From Eubacteriales bacterium (GTDB taxonomy: Bacteria; Bacillota; Clostridia; Lachnospirales; Lachnospiraceae), in assembly GCA_030524175.1 (NCBI GenBank), contig JAUNHC010000012.1:62001-126000 (forward strand): a stretch of DNA of 64,000 bases, read 5' to 3'. The translations under genes and the position numbers were made by a program. Below are positions 1 through 8,032 of the stretch, one piece after another. The notes beneath the pieces were generated by a model. The model was not told where the DNA came from, did not search any database, and worked only from the letters and a program-made list of their open reading frames with translations. Each line of letters begins with the position of its first letter. Position 1 is the stretch's first letter.

Positions 1-93
1 AAAGGTATGAAGCCAGATGACAGGCTCCTTTTCCTCTTTCCCACTGCAGAAAATCTCAATCCTGTATTTCCCTATATCCATATGGACTCCCAT
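1..93 (-). CDS. N-terminal fragment of an unidentified protein, possibly an alpha/beta hydrolase
   Basis: An open frame begins at an ATG at 93 and runs off the left window edge, giving about 29 residues (MGVHMDIGKYRIEIF and so on, ending EPVIWLHTF). An in-frame ATG at 81 is an alternative start. It lies 8 bases downstream of the stop codon of the metallopeptidase gene on the same strand, so the two probably share a transcript. The hydrophobic strand followed by WLHTF resembles the first strand and oxyanion segment of serine esterases, but too little is visible to name the family. The coding call is moderate, the function weak. Confidence 0.45.
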   Translation of the reverse strand, partial: MGVHMDIGKYRIEIFCSGKEEKEPVIWLHTF

Positions 94-101
94 TCTTCTG
101 C

Positions 102-674
102 CTATATTTGTGACAGCATCCACCCATTCTCCTTAAGCCATGTCCTCCTGGTTTTGTAATCAGGTAACACCTTCTCCACCTCACTCCAAAACGCATTGGA
201 ATGGTTCATTTCCTTTATATGACAAAGCTCATGTACCACCACATAATCCAACACTTCCGGCGGTGCAAGGACCAATTTCCAGTTAAAATTCAGATTATGG
301 CTGCTGCTGCAGCTCCCCCAGCGGGTCTTCTGCTCCTTGATGGTTATCCTGTTAAACTGAACCCCCATCATCTTGGCAAAATATAGCGTCCTCTTTCGCA
401 AAATCTCCTCGGCCTTACGGCGGTAAAGATTCTTCTTAGCCTCACTGAACTGGGGAATATTTTTTCCAACCTCCTGCCGTTCTCTTACTTTTTCAAGATT
501 ATGCAGTATCCAGTCTGTCTTCTGTTCCACAAATTTCTTGATTCTCATTTCTGATATCCCCTGAGGGGCACGGACGATCACCTGGCCGTCTTTGCGGATT
601 TCCAGGCTCATAGTCCTTCGTTTGCTGCGTATAATACAATAATCAAATTGTTCTGTCTTTATCTCTTTCTCCAT
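102..674 (-). CDS. YgjP-like zinc metallopeptidase (DUF45/WLM-type)
   Basis: This 190-residue protein matches the YgjP-like putative metallopeptidases. Residues 117-122 read TRWGSC, the family signature, and residues 148-152 carry the zinc-binding HELCH, with a third candidate ligand His at 158 in the motif NHSNAFW. There is no signal peptide, so it is expected in the cytosol. The start at 674 is preceded by a GGAGAAG ribosome site. The family's substrate is not established; related SprT/WLM proteases act on DNA-protein crosslinks, but that cannot be claimed here. Length and motifs are complete. Confidence 0.85.
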   Translation of the reverse strand: MEKEIKTEQFDYCIIRSKRRTMSLEIRKDGQVIVRAPQGISEMRIKKFVEQKTDWILHNLEKVRERQEVGKNIPQFSEAKKNLYRRKAEEILRKRTLYFAKMMGVQFNRITIKEQKTRWGSCSSSHNLNFNWKLVLAPPEVLDYVVVHELCHIKEMNHSNAFWSEVEKVLPDYKTRRTWLKENGWMLSQI

Positions 675-730
675 GTCTTCTTCTCCAAAGCCGGGGCTTT
701 CCTAACATCACCGCCGTGCAAAAAAACCGA

Positions 731-755
731 TAACTGTTCACTCCGTAACCAGTTA
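731..755. repeat. Short palindromic repeat, TTCACTCCGTAA family (minimal copy)
   Basis: The sequence has 6-bp inverted ends, TAACTG and CAGTTA, around the core TTCACTCCGTAAC. The same core occurs at 10584-10640 (TTTACTCCGTGACC), 42228-42270 (TTCACTCTGTAACC) and 61185-61206 (TTCACTCCGTAAGC). It fills most of the 92-bp gap between the metallopeptidase and the HD protein. Whether it works as a transcript end, a mobile element remnant or something else is unknown. Confidence 0.6.
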
Positions 756-766
756 CAAACTGAGAA

Positions 767-1567
767 TCAAAGCTGTTCCTGGAACTTATTCTTTTCAATA
801 AAATTGTCAATATATTCTTCTGCTATTTCTGCCAGGCGTTTCATCTTCTCCGCTGTTTCATGGCTTTCATAGGGAAGTCTGTCCACAATTCTCTGAATAT
901 AATTTTTTTCTTTGATAATGGAAAAAGTTACAGCAAAATTCACGTCAAATATCTGTGCCACATAAGACACCCAATGGTCAGGAAAGGACTTTCTGTCTGA
1001 CGATAAAACTGGCTTATGTTCCGCACATGCCTTCCAAACCTTAGGGGAAATCTCCCCTTTCCCCGCCTGGATTTCATCCACTCCAAGGAGAGTTTCCATA
1101 GACGCTTCAAGCTTAACTCTGCAGTTGTCAAGCTTGTCTGCATCCCGGATCAATCTTGCATGAAGAAGCGTTCTCTCATCCTGTATCCCTTCCAGCCTGA
1201 AGTCACTATGCTTCTCAATAGACTTACAGATGATCTCATCATAGCCTTCTTCAGCAAGAAACCTGCGGATCATTTTCTTCTCCCCGAACAAAAGCTGTGC
1301 GCCATAGGCAGCATGGTCCATAGTGTCCGGCATAAAGCTGTCAAACTGTCTCACCTGCTCAAATCTGCCGATATCATGAAGCAGCCCGATCACCTCAGCC
1401 AGCTCTGTATCCTCAGGGGATAAATTCATCCCCCGGGCAATTTTACGGGCACAGTCTGCCACACAATAAGTGTGCACAATCTTCAGCCTTATTTTATCAT
1501 CCTCCCGGTCATATTCATCGAGATATTCCTCAAAAGCTCTCTTTGCCTGCGCAAAATCAATCCCCAC
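767..1567 (-). CDS. HD-domain phosphohydrolase
   Basis: The protein carries an HD domain: His at residue 32 (KIVHTYCVADCA), the HD pair at 64-65 (GLLHDIGRF) and a downstream conserved Asp. It should be a metal-dependent cytosolic phosphohydrolase; the substrate is unknown. I place the start at the GTG at 1567 because GGAGG sits 8 bases before it. A longer frame to 1699 exists, but its extra 44 residues (MYYENFAGNFAF and on) look unlike protein and would run past the ribosome site. The resulting length is 266 residues. Confidence 0.75.
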   Translation of the reverse strand: MGIDFAQAKRAFEEYLDEYDREDDKIRLKIVHTYCVADCARKIARGMNLSPEDTELAEVIGLLHDIGRFEQVRQFDSFMPDTMDHAAYGAQLLFGEKKMIRRFLAEEGYDEIICKSIEKHSDFRLEGIQDERTLLHARLIRDADKLDNCRVKLEASMETLLGVDEIQAGKGEISPKVWKACAEHKPVLSSDRKSFPDHWVSYVAQIFDVNFAVTFSIIKEKNYIQRIVDRLPYESHETAEKMKRLAEIAEEYIDNFIEKNKFQEQL

Positions 1568-1720
1568 TGTCCATTCCTCCGTTATTTCCCAGCCATATCC
1601 TAATTGTAAATTGCTCTTAAAAACTATTATAATCTTACTCCGCTTATTTTCCAACCCCAAAGTAAAAGCAAAGTTACCGGCAAAATTCTCATAGTACAAT
1701 ACCAGTCAGGGAATAAACAT

Positions 1721-1763
1721 AAAAAAAGCAAGGGCTGTAAATATACCGGCACCTTGCTTTTTT
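1721..1763 (-). terminator. Rho-independent terminator of the rhamnoside operon
   Basis: The inverted repeat AAAAAAAGCAAGG (1721-1733) and CCTTGCTTTTTT (1752-1763) gives a stem with T-runs on both strands. It lies just past the aldolase stop codon. Its symmetry would let it end transcription in either direction. Confidence 0.8.
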
Positions 1764-1798
1764 ATCTACCTGATTTATTTTTGTTTTTTATTGGAATC

Positions 1799-2701
1799 CT
1801 ATTCCCCGATTTTTTCGTAATCTTCCAGTATTTTTGAAATTTCTTTAACCTGAACATCACTAAGTGACATGCTTCTCTCCTGCATCCATCTGCTGCCTCT
1901 TCCTTCAATCTCTGTCACTGCTTTGATTGCTGCATTTCCGTTTCCGCAGGAACCGATGATCTTGTAAAGCTGGTTGATTTTGGCCTGACATTTTTTTACT
2001 GTCTCCCAATCCTCACACTCACAGGCCCGGTACATTTCCACATATGGTTCCACCTTGGCATTGGAAAGCCCGGACACCATACCGTCACCCCCTGCGAGCA
2101 GCGTAGGTGCACAAAGATAATCTTCACCCTGGATCCACGCAAACTCTTTCTTTCCAGGGGCAAACAGCCCCCTGGAAAACTGCATGAAATTTCCGGAAGA
2201 GTCCTTGATCCCCGCAATGTTATCAAGCTCCTGAAGCCGGTAAACTGTATCCAATTCAATAGGATTATGTGTGGCAGAAGGAATGTTATAAATAATAACA
2301 GGTGTCGGTGCAAGGGCGGCAATTATTCTGTAATGCTCATAGATATCCTCTTGGCTCGCTGCGTGATAATAAGGTGCTGTAGCCACTATATAATCCGGTT
2401 TCAAATCCTGCATTTTCTCCATTTCTTCTGTTACAGCTCTGGTATTAGACTGTATCAAAGCCAGACAGAGGAAAATTTTGTCTCCTGCAATTGATTTGAC
2501 AGTACGGAATATCTCTGTTTTTTCTTCCGTTTTCAAGTAGGCTCCCTCTCCTGTACCGCCGCAGAGAAACAAGCCATGGACACCTGCATTTACTAAATAT
2601 TCTGTCTGCTTTTCCAAAAGTTTGATGTCCAGCTTTCCGGTTTTTGTAATGGGTGTTACAATAGCGGGAATGACCCCGTGCAATCTTTTTTCCTGTCTCA
2701 T
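1799..2701 (-). CDS. DHDPS/N-acetylneuraminate lyase family aldolase
   Basis: This is a 300-residue TIM-barrel class I aldolase or dehydratase. GGTGEG at residues 48-53 is the pyruvate-carboxylate binding motif, Tyr138 in IIYNIPS is the catalytic tyrosine and Lys166 in IAGIKDSSG is the Schiff-base lysine. I chose the ATG at 2701 because AAAGGGAGG precedes it; a longer frame to 2734 would overlap the upstream gene. It is the last gene of the rhamnosidase operon, 13 bases after the SDR gene. In that setting a 2-keto-3-deoxy sugar acid aldolase (for example cleaving a rhamnonate derivative to pyruvate and lactaldehyde) fits better than lysine biosynthesis. That assignment is inference. Confidence 0.8.
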   Translation of the reverse strand: MRQEKRLHGVIPAIVTPITKTGKLDIKLLEKQTEYLVNAGVHGLFLCGGTGEGAYLKTEEKTEIFRTVKSIAGDKIFLCLALIQSNTRAVTEEMEKMQDLKPDYIVATAPYYHAASQEDIYEHYRIIAALAPTPVIIYNIPSATHNPIELDTVYRLQELDNIAGIKDSSGNFMQFSRGLFAPGKKEFAWIQGEDYLCAPTLLAGGDGMVSGLSNAKVEPYVEMYRACECEDWETVKKCQAKINQLYKIIGSCGNGNAAIKAVTEIEGRGSRWMQERSMSLSDVQVKEISKILEDYEKIGE

Positions 2702-2714
2702 ACTATGCCTCCCT

Positions 2715-3443
2715 TTACCAACGATTAAAACCACGGATCGTTAACACCTGGCTGCTCACACCCTTAGACATGTCCGAGGCAAGATACAGCACGCCATTTG
2801 CAACAGTCTCCGGCTCAAAAACATCTCCTCCGGCTGCCAGGATGAATTCTCTTCTCTCTGACTTCTGAAACAATTCTGTGTCAACAGGACCGGGACATAC
2901 AACATTACATCTGATATTGTGTTCCCGTACTTCATCTCCTAAAGCCTGTGTGAGACATACCACTGCTGCCTTGGAAGCAGAGTATGCACAGCTTCCCGGT
3001 AATCCCCTGAGAGCCGCCCCTGATCCGATATTCACTATGTTACCGGATTTTTTCTCTGTCATATAAGGCAGGACAGCTTTTGTCATAAGGACCACGGACC
3101 TTAAATTTACTTCAATGATCTCATCCCAGGTTTCCATTGATATTTCTGCCAGTTTTATCTCCTTTGAAATTCCTGCATTATTTACAAGAATGTCTATTTT
3201 CCCATATTTTTCTGCCGCATATCCGGCAAGAGCTGAAACATCACTTTCTTTTGTCACATCTGCCACAAACGGCTCTGCAGACAGTCCCTCCCCACGAAGT
3301 TCCGCTGCCGCTTTATCAAGATCATCTTTTTTCCGGCCTGCCATAATTACTTTTGCGCCCTCCTGGGCCAGCTTTCTGCTTACAGCCTTTCCCAGTCCCC
3401 GGTTTGCACCAGTAACGATCGCTGTTTTTCCCTCCAGTAACAT
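2715..3443 (-). CDS. Short-chain dehydrogenase/reductase (FabG-like)
   Basis: This is a 242-residue classical SDR. The NAD(P) motif TGANRGLG is at residues 11-18, LVNNAG near 87-91, and the catalytic triad is Ser141, Tyr154 and Lys158 (YSASK). It directly follows the rhamnosidase (one base between stop and start) and precedes the aldolase, so it most likely oxidises a sugar, sugar acid or keto-deoxy acid rather than serving fatty acid synthesis. No other fatty acid gene is nearby. The exact substrate cannot be read from the sequence. Confidence 0.85.
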   Translation of the reverse strand: MLLEGKTAIVTGANRGLGKAVSRKLAQEGAKVIMAGRKKDDLDKAAAELRGEGLSAEPFVADVTKESDVSALAGYAAEKYGKIDILVNNAGISKEIKLAEISMETWDEIIEVNLRSVVLMTKAVLPYMTEKKSGNIVNIGSGAALRGLPGSCAYSASKAAVVCLTQALGDEVREHNIRCNVVCPGPVDTELFQKSERREFILAAGGDVFEPETVANGVLYLASDMSKGVSSQVLTIRGFNRW

Positions 3444-3444
3444 T

Positions 3445-6219
3445 TCACTCTCCTCCTTCTTGTTTTGTTATTGTGAAATCATAACTTCCGGCCTGTGCCG
3501 CAAAAACTACATACTTCTCTTCTTCTCTCAGAAAGCATAAACCCTCACTGCTCATTCCGGAAACTTCAGGGAAGCATAGTATTCCATCCTCCTCCACATT
3601 TACTTTATCCCAGTGATTCTTAGGGATATACACGGTGGCTGTTGTATTTCCTGGCACCTCAATGTGATATTCCAGTTTTTCCTGATCTCTCTTCCAGTTA
3701 GAAACCACTTTTCCCCGCACAGAATCTACTGACGCTGAGGCATAGGGCAGATTTCCGGAAAGTACAGGCTTTAAAATAATGTTCCTGTATCCCAATGCCT
3801 GTTCGTCAATCCCAATTCCGGCCAGTATTTTATAAAAATACACATCAACACTTCCTGCAAATGGATGGCTGTGAGAATTAAAACATTTATCATTGCTTAA
3901 AAACTCCCACCGTTCCCAAAGTGTGGTTGCGTTTTCTTTAAGGATCTGATAACCAAAGGACGGAAACGTAATCTGTGTGATAAGATGATAAGCTAAATCT
4001 TCATATCCGTAGGCGATAAGCACATCGAAAATAAACTTCAGCCCCACAACACCAGTGTTAATATGCCATGCCCTGGTAACCTCCAAATCCTGAACTAAAG
4101 TAGCGAGAACTTCCTCAATATTATTCTCAGGTGTAATCCCAAGATAAAGCGGGAGCAGATTGGCAGTCTGGCTGCTGGAAGAATACAGAGTGGCATAACG
4201 CTTCTTCACCGCCGGCTGTTCTTCCGGAGGGAGTACATTAAGCCAGGATTTAATCTTCTCTTCCAGTTCTTCATCGGAAAATCTGGACGCTGAATATCTG
4301 TCTCCCTTAAGAAAACGCTTATTAAAGGCTGCAGCCGTTTTCTTAAATATTTCATAATATTTCGAAGCCATGTCCTGTTTTCCGATCTGTTCAGCCATTC
4401 TGGAAACAACAAGTGCATCATGACAGTAATACCAAGTGGAGGTAATTTCAAAGGGTGTATCTACCGGATTTGCATGCATAGGAGGACACCAGTCTCCGAA
4501 TAATCCGAAAGACACGATTCCGTCTTCATCCTCCTGTGTTCCAAGATAGTCAACCCATTTAGCCATTGCCTCCAGGCTCTCTTCAAGAATCCGCTTATCA
4601 TCATAATAACGGCTCACTATCCATGGAAATTCCACACAGGCGGTTGCATAGGTGGGGTCTGCGGGATAACAGCTCCAATACGCCGGGGACACACCTGCCA
4701 CACTGCCGTTTTCCAACTGGGAATCCCTTATATCACCCTCAAATTTGCTGTAGAAGGACGCCATATCAAAATTGTAGACAGCAGCCTCAGCGGAAAGCTG
4801 CGCATCTCCTACCCAGCCCATGCGCTCGTCCCTCTGACAGCAGTCTGTGGGTACACTGTGCAGATTACTTACTTGTGTCCAGATAAAATTTGAATGGATT
4901 TTATTGATCAATTCATTGCCGCAGGAGAAACTTCCGATCCGTTCCACTGATGAATGGACGACACGGGCTTCCACAGAATCGATGGAAGGTGTCCCCGGAT
5001 ATCCCCGAAGTTCAATATACCGGAAACCATGATATGTAAAATGCGGCTCATAAACCTCTGTACTCTCCCCCTTACAGGTATAAGTATCCAGTGCCTCTGC
5101 ATTCCTGTTCGTATTCGGACAAAGCATTCCTGTTTCTTCATCCTTTAATTCCGCATAATGGATCCTCACTGTATCTCCCGGCTTTCCGGATACAGTGAGA
5201 TGCACCCAGCCGGAAAAATTCTGTCCGAAATCATACAGATAGACGTCCGGTTCAGGCTGTGTCATCTCCACTGGTGAACGATGTTTAATAACCTTGATCG
5301 CGGGCATTGTCCCTTGGGAAACAAGTGTGCCCATTTTCTCTGTGACTAAAGATGAATCCGCCCACTCTGTCTCGTCAAAACCTGCCTTATTCCAGCCCTC
5401 TTGCTCCATCCGTGCATCATATCTCTCACCGTCATATATGTCGTCAAACACAATGGGACCCTCTGATGTTTTCCAGGATGTATCTGATACCAGCAATTCT
5501 TCCGTGCCGTCTTTATAAGTAATATGCTGTTGATAAATAAGCACCGGCGAATCTCCGTACTTTTTCAATGGATGCCAATTTTTGGCTATAGTAGTTTCAT
5601 ACGGTGAATATCTGCCGTTTCCAAGCATGACTCCCACTGCATTTCCGCCTTTTTTCAATGACTCCGTAATATCATAGGTTACATAGCAAGCCTTTTGGTC
5701 ATAGTCTGTCCATGCTGGGTCCAGTACATGATCCCCCACCTTTTCTCCGTTTATATACAATTCATAATAACCAAGACCACAGATGTATACCCTAGCCTTT
5801 TCCACTTCTTTTTCCACAGAGAATTCCCGTCTGAACAGATTTTCTCCTCTTATCCACACCGCCTTCCATTCTTCAGCATGAAGAAAGGCCGTTTCAAAGG
5901 TTCCTCTCTCCACAGGCACCTCTTTCCCAAGGCCATCCCATACTGTTAACTCCCAGCTGTATTCTTCTCTTGACTGCAGGTTATCTCCGTCATATAAAGC
6001 ATTAACTGTATTGTTGTCAGTGATTTTCCCCGAATCCCACATACATTTGTTAATTTTGTTATATACCTTTATTTGATAAGCAGACTGTGCCGCTCCTCTT
6101 TTCAAAGCCTTTATCTTCCACGAAAACCGTGGGTTTCTCGTGTCGATGCCCAACGGATTTCTTCCATACTCACATTTCAGGTCATATACCTGCATCGTTG
6201 CTTCTTTATTTTCCTTCAT
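3445..6219 (-). CDS. Alpha-L-rhamnosidase, GH78
   Basis: This is a 924-residue GH78 enzyme that removes L-rhamnose from glycosides. The family block PTDCCQRDERMGWVGDAQ lies in the central part with its acidic catalytic region, followed by the (alpha/alpha)6 barrel and a C-terminal beta-sandwich after the block HPFAGSVDVYFYKILAG. N-terminal beta domains come first. There is no signal peptide, so it is probably intracellular and acts on rhamnosides imported by the adjacent ABC transporter. The ATG at 6219 is preferred because GGAGG precedes it by 8 bases; an ATG at 6234 lies within that ribosome site. The gene begins 18 bases after the permease stop. Confidence 0.92.
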   Translation of the reverse strand: MKENKEATMQVYDLKCEYGRNPLGIDTRNPRFSWKIKALKRGAAQSAYQIKVYNKINKCMWDSGKITDNNTVNALYDGDNLQSREEYSWELTVWDGLGKEVPVERGTFETAFLHAEEWKAVWIRGENLFRREFSVEKEVEKARVYICGLGYYELYINGEKVGDHVLDPAWTDYDQKACYVTYDITESLKKGGNAVGVMLGNGRYSPYETTIAKNWHPLKKYGDSPVLIYQQHITYKDGTEELLVSDTSWKTSEGPIVFDDIYDGERYDARMEQEGWNKAGFDETEWADSSLVTEKMGTLVSQGTMPAIKVIKHRSPVEMTQPEPDVYLYDFGQNFSGWVHLTVSGKPGDTVRIHYAELKDEETGMLCPNTNRNAEALDTYTCKGESTEVYEPHFTYHGFRYIELRGYPGTPSIDSVEARVVHSSVERIGSFSCGNELINKIHSNFIWTQVSNLHSVPTDCCQRDERMGWVGDAQLSAEAAVYNFDMASFYSKFEGDIRDSQLENGSVAGVSPAYWSCYPADPTYATACVEFPWIVSRYYDDKRILEESLEAMAKWVDYLGTQEDEDGIVSFGLFGDWCPPMHANPVDTPFEITSTWYYCHDALVVSRMAEQIGKQDMASKYYEIFKKTAAAFNKRFLKGDRYSASRFSDEELEEKIKSWLNVLPPEEQPAVKKRYATLYSSSSQTANLLPLYLGITPENNIEEVLATLVQDLEVTRAWHINTGVVGLKFIFDVLIAYGYEDLAYHLITQITFPSFGYQILKENATTLWERWEFLSNDKCFNSHSHPFAGSVDVYFYKILAGIGIDEQALGYRNIILKPVLSGNLPYASASVDSVRGKVVSNWKRDQEKLEYHIEVPGNTTATVYIPKNHWDKVNVEEDGILCFPEVSGMSSEGLCFLREEEKYVVFAAQAGSYDFTITKQEGGE

Positions 6220-6237
6220 AACATTATCCTCCATTTC

Positions 6238-7065
6238 TCAACCTTTGACTGCCCCGGCAACCATACCTTTTACCAGATATTTCTGCAGGAATATCATAAT
6301 AAGACAGATTGGTATCACAATACTGACCACACCTGCTGCTGACAATGTCCAGTAAGATAAATCCTCTGCTCCGTACTGTCCGATAGCCACAGGCAGTGTC
6401 ATAGCCTTTTTCTGAGTCAGGATCAAGGCAAACAAATACTCGTTATAAGATAGCAGGAATGTAAAAATAGATGCTGTTGCAATCCCCGGCTTGGCTACAG
6501 GTAAAATCACTTTTGTAACAGTTTGGACCATATTACATCCGTCAATTCTGGCCGCCTCATCCAGCTCCTTCGGAATTGTCACAAGAAATCCCCGCATAAG
6601 CCATAAGGCAAAGGGCTGGTTAGACGCTACCACAATGACGATCAAAATAAGCTTTGTATCTGCCAGTCCAAGTTTTGTGGCTATCATATAATATGGAATG
6701 GCAAGAAGCATCTGAGGAAACATTCTTAACATCAGTGTGGAATTAAGAAGGCCTGTAGCAAAATTACTTCCGTTACGTATTAATCCATAAGCGCCAAGGG
6801 TGGCTGTGGGAACAGATATCAGTACACAGCTCACCGTGACGATAAGAGTATTCTTTAAATATGCAGTAAATCCTCTTTCTATCCAAAGCGTATGGAAATT
6901 TTCAAAGGTTGGTTTGAAAATCCATTGGAAGGTAGTGGAAAAGGCCTCTACCGGCTGTTTTGTAGCGATCATGAAAGTATATACCAGAGGAAAAACTGAT
7001 ACGACCGCTATGAGCAGCAGGGCAAGATAGCTGAAGGTTACTGTCAAAGTCCGTTTCCTTTTCAT
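6238..7065 (-). CDS. Carbohydrate ABC transporter permease (MalG/CUT1 type)
   Basis: This is a 275-residue inner-membrane permease with six predicted helices. The cytoplasmic coupling loop EAARIDGCNMVQ is characteristic of CUT1 permeases. The ATG at 7065 shares one base with the TGA of the preceding permease and is preceded by GGAGGTG, so translation is likely coupled. A longer frame to 7152 is an artefact. With the partner permease and the binding protein it should import a rhamnose-containing saccharide. No ATPase is encoded in the operon, so a shared MsmX/UgpC-type ATPase elsewhere must energise it. Confidence 0.9.
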   Translation of the reverse strand: MKRKRTLTVTFSYLALLLIAVVSVFPLVYTFMIATKQPVEAFSTTFQWIFKPTFENFHTLWIERGFTAYLKNTLIVTVSCVLISVPTATLGAYGLIRNGSNFATGLLNSTLMLRMFPQMLLAIPYYMIATKLGLADTKLILIVIVVASNQPFALWLMRGFLVTIPKELDEAARIDGCNMVQTVTKVILPVAKPGIATASIFTFLLSYNEYLFALILTQKKAMTLPVAIGQYGAEDLSYWTLSAAGVVSIVIPICLIMIFLQKYLVKGMVAGAVKG

Positions 7066-7925
7066 CAATCCACCTCCGTTGAACGCATAATTCTCATAAT
7101 GATCTGAATCAAAACCGCGAGAATGACCAGCGTAACTACCCCTATGGCACACCCCCTGCCCACACGCAGCTTTGTAAAGGTTGTTGTATAGTTATATATG
7201 GCAAGTGTTTCCGTTGATGTACCTGGTCCGCCCCCTGTGGTCACATTGATGCGGTCAAAAAGCCTGAACGCATCCATGGTGCGCATCATAAAAATAATGA
7301 TAATGAGCTGCCGCAGATTAGGCAGCTTTACTCTTCTGAACAATTGCCAGTTACTCGCGCCGTCTATGCGGGCCGCTTCAATCTGGTCCATGGGCATAGA
7401 CTGAAGTCCTGCATAAAGAATGATAGCTGCAAATGGTGTGTTCTGAAAAACTTCACCTAGTATTACCACAAACCTGGCCCAAAACGGTGAATCAAACCAG
7501 CCTGGTGCCTGAATGCCTAAGTATCCCAAAAGCTGATCCGCAATCCCCCAGTTGGACATAAAAATCCATCGGAAAATAACGCCCATCGCAGAAGCAGTAA
7601 TAAAATACGGCAGATATATCATAATACTGAGAGGCTTTTTACAATGATGGATGTTATCCAGCAGGAGCGCGATCACCAGGCCAAATACAAACTGGCACAA
7701 TACCACGATCACAGTAAACAAAAGGCTGAATACCAAAGCATTAATAAACTCTGTATCCTTAAGTACATCTATATAATTCTCAAGCCCCACAAAGCTTGCA
7801 GTCTTTCCCAGTTTGTAATTAGTAAAACTATAATATATTCCATAACCCACAGGAAAAAGCATGATTGAAAATATCAAAATAAAACTTGGCAGCGAGAAAA
7901 GTAAATATTTATTCTGGTTCTTCAT
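7065..7925 (-). CDS. Carbohydrate ABC transporter permease (MalF/CUT1 type)
   Basis: This is a 286-residue permease with six predicted membrane helices and the coupling loop EAARIDGASNWQLF. The start at 7925 follows AAGGAACC. A longer frame to 7994 would run into the hairpin between the binding-protein and permease genes, so I reject it. It pairs with the MalG-like permease, which begins at its stop codon. Confidence 0.9.
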   Translation of the reverse strand: MKNQNKYLLFSLPSFILIFSIMLFPVGYGIYYSFTNYKLGKTASFVGLENYIDVLKDTEFINALVFSLLFTVIVVLCQFVFGLVIALLLDNIHHCKKPLSIMIYLPYFITASAMGVIFRWIFMSNWGIADQLLGYLGIQAPGWFDSPFWARFVVILGEVFQNTPFAAIILYAGLQSMPMDQIEAARIDGASNWQLFRRVKLPNLRQLIIIIFMMRTMDAFRLFDRINVTTGGGPGTSTETLAIYNYTTTFTKLRVGRGCAIGVVTLVILAVLIQIIMRIMRSTEVD

Positions 7926-7948
7926 AGCAGGTTCCTTTCCTTTCAGCA

Positions 7949-7991
7949 AAGGGCTGTTCCACAATACATGGAAATAATTATGGCAGCCCTT
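7949..7991 (-). promoter_or_regulatory. Intercistronic hairpin after the binding-protein gene
   Basis: AAGGGCTG (7949-7956) pairs with CAGCCCTT (7984-7991), with an inner TTCCA/TGGAA pair. There is no T-run. Hairpins in this position, between a binding-protein gene and its permeases, usually protect the upstream message or cause partial termination so that the binding protein is made in excess. A comparable one occurs at 29325-29355. Confidence 0.55.
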
Positions 7992-8032
7992 CACCAGTCA
8001 TACCGGCTCTTTCGCCGACTTAAGCCACAATA

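Noticed and set aside
1568..1699. Longer N-terminus for the HD protein
   Set aside because: The GTG at 1567 has a good ribosome site; the extra 44 residues are unsupported.
4206..5148. Several frames of 60-106 codons overlapping the rhamnosidase gene
   Set aside because: They are shadows of the GH78 gene without ribosome sites or recognisable domains.
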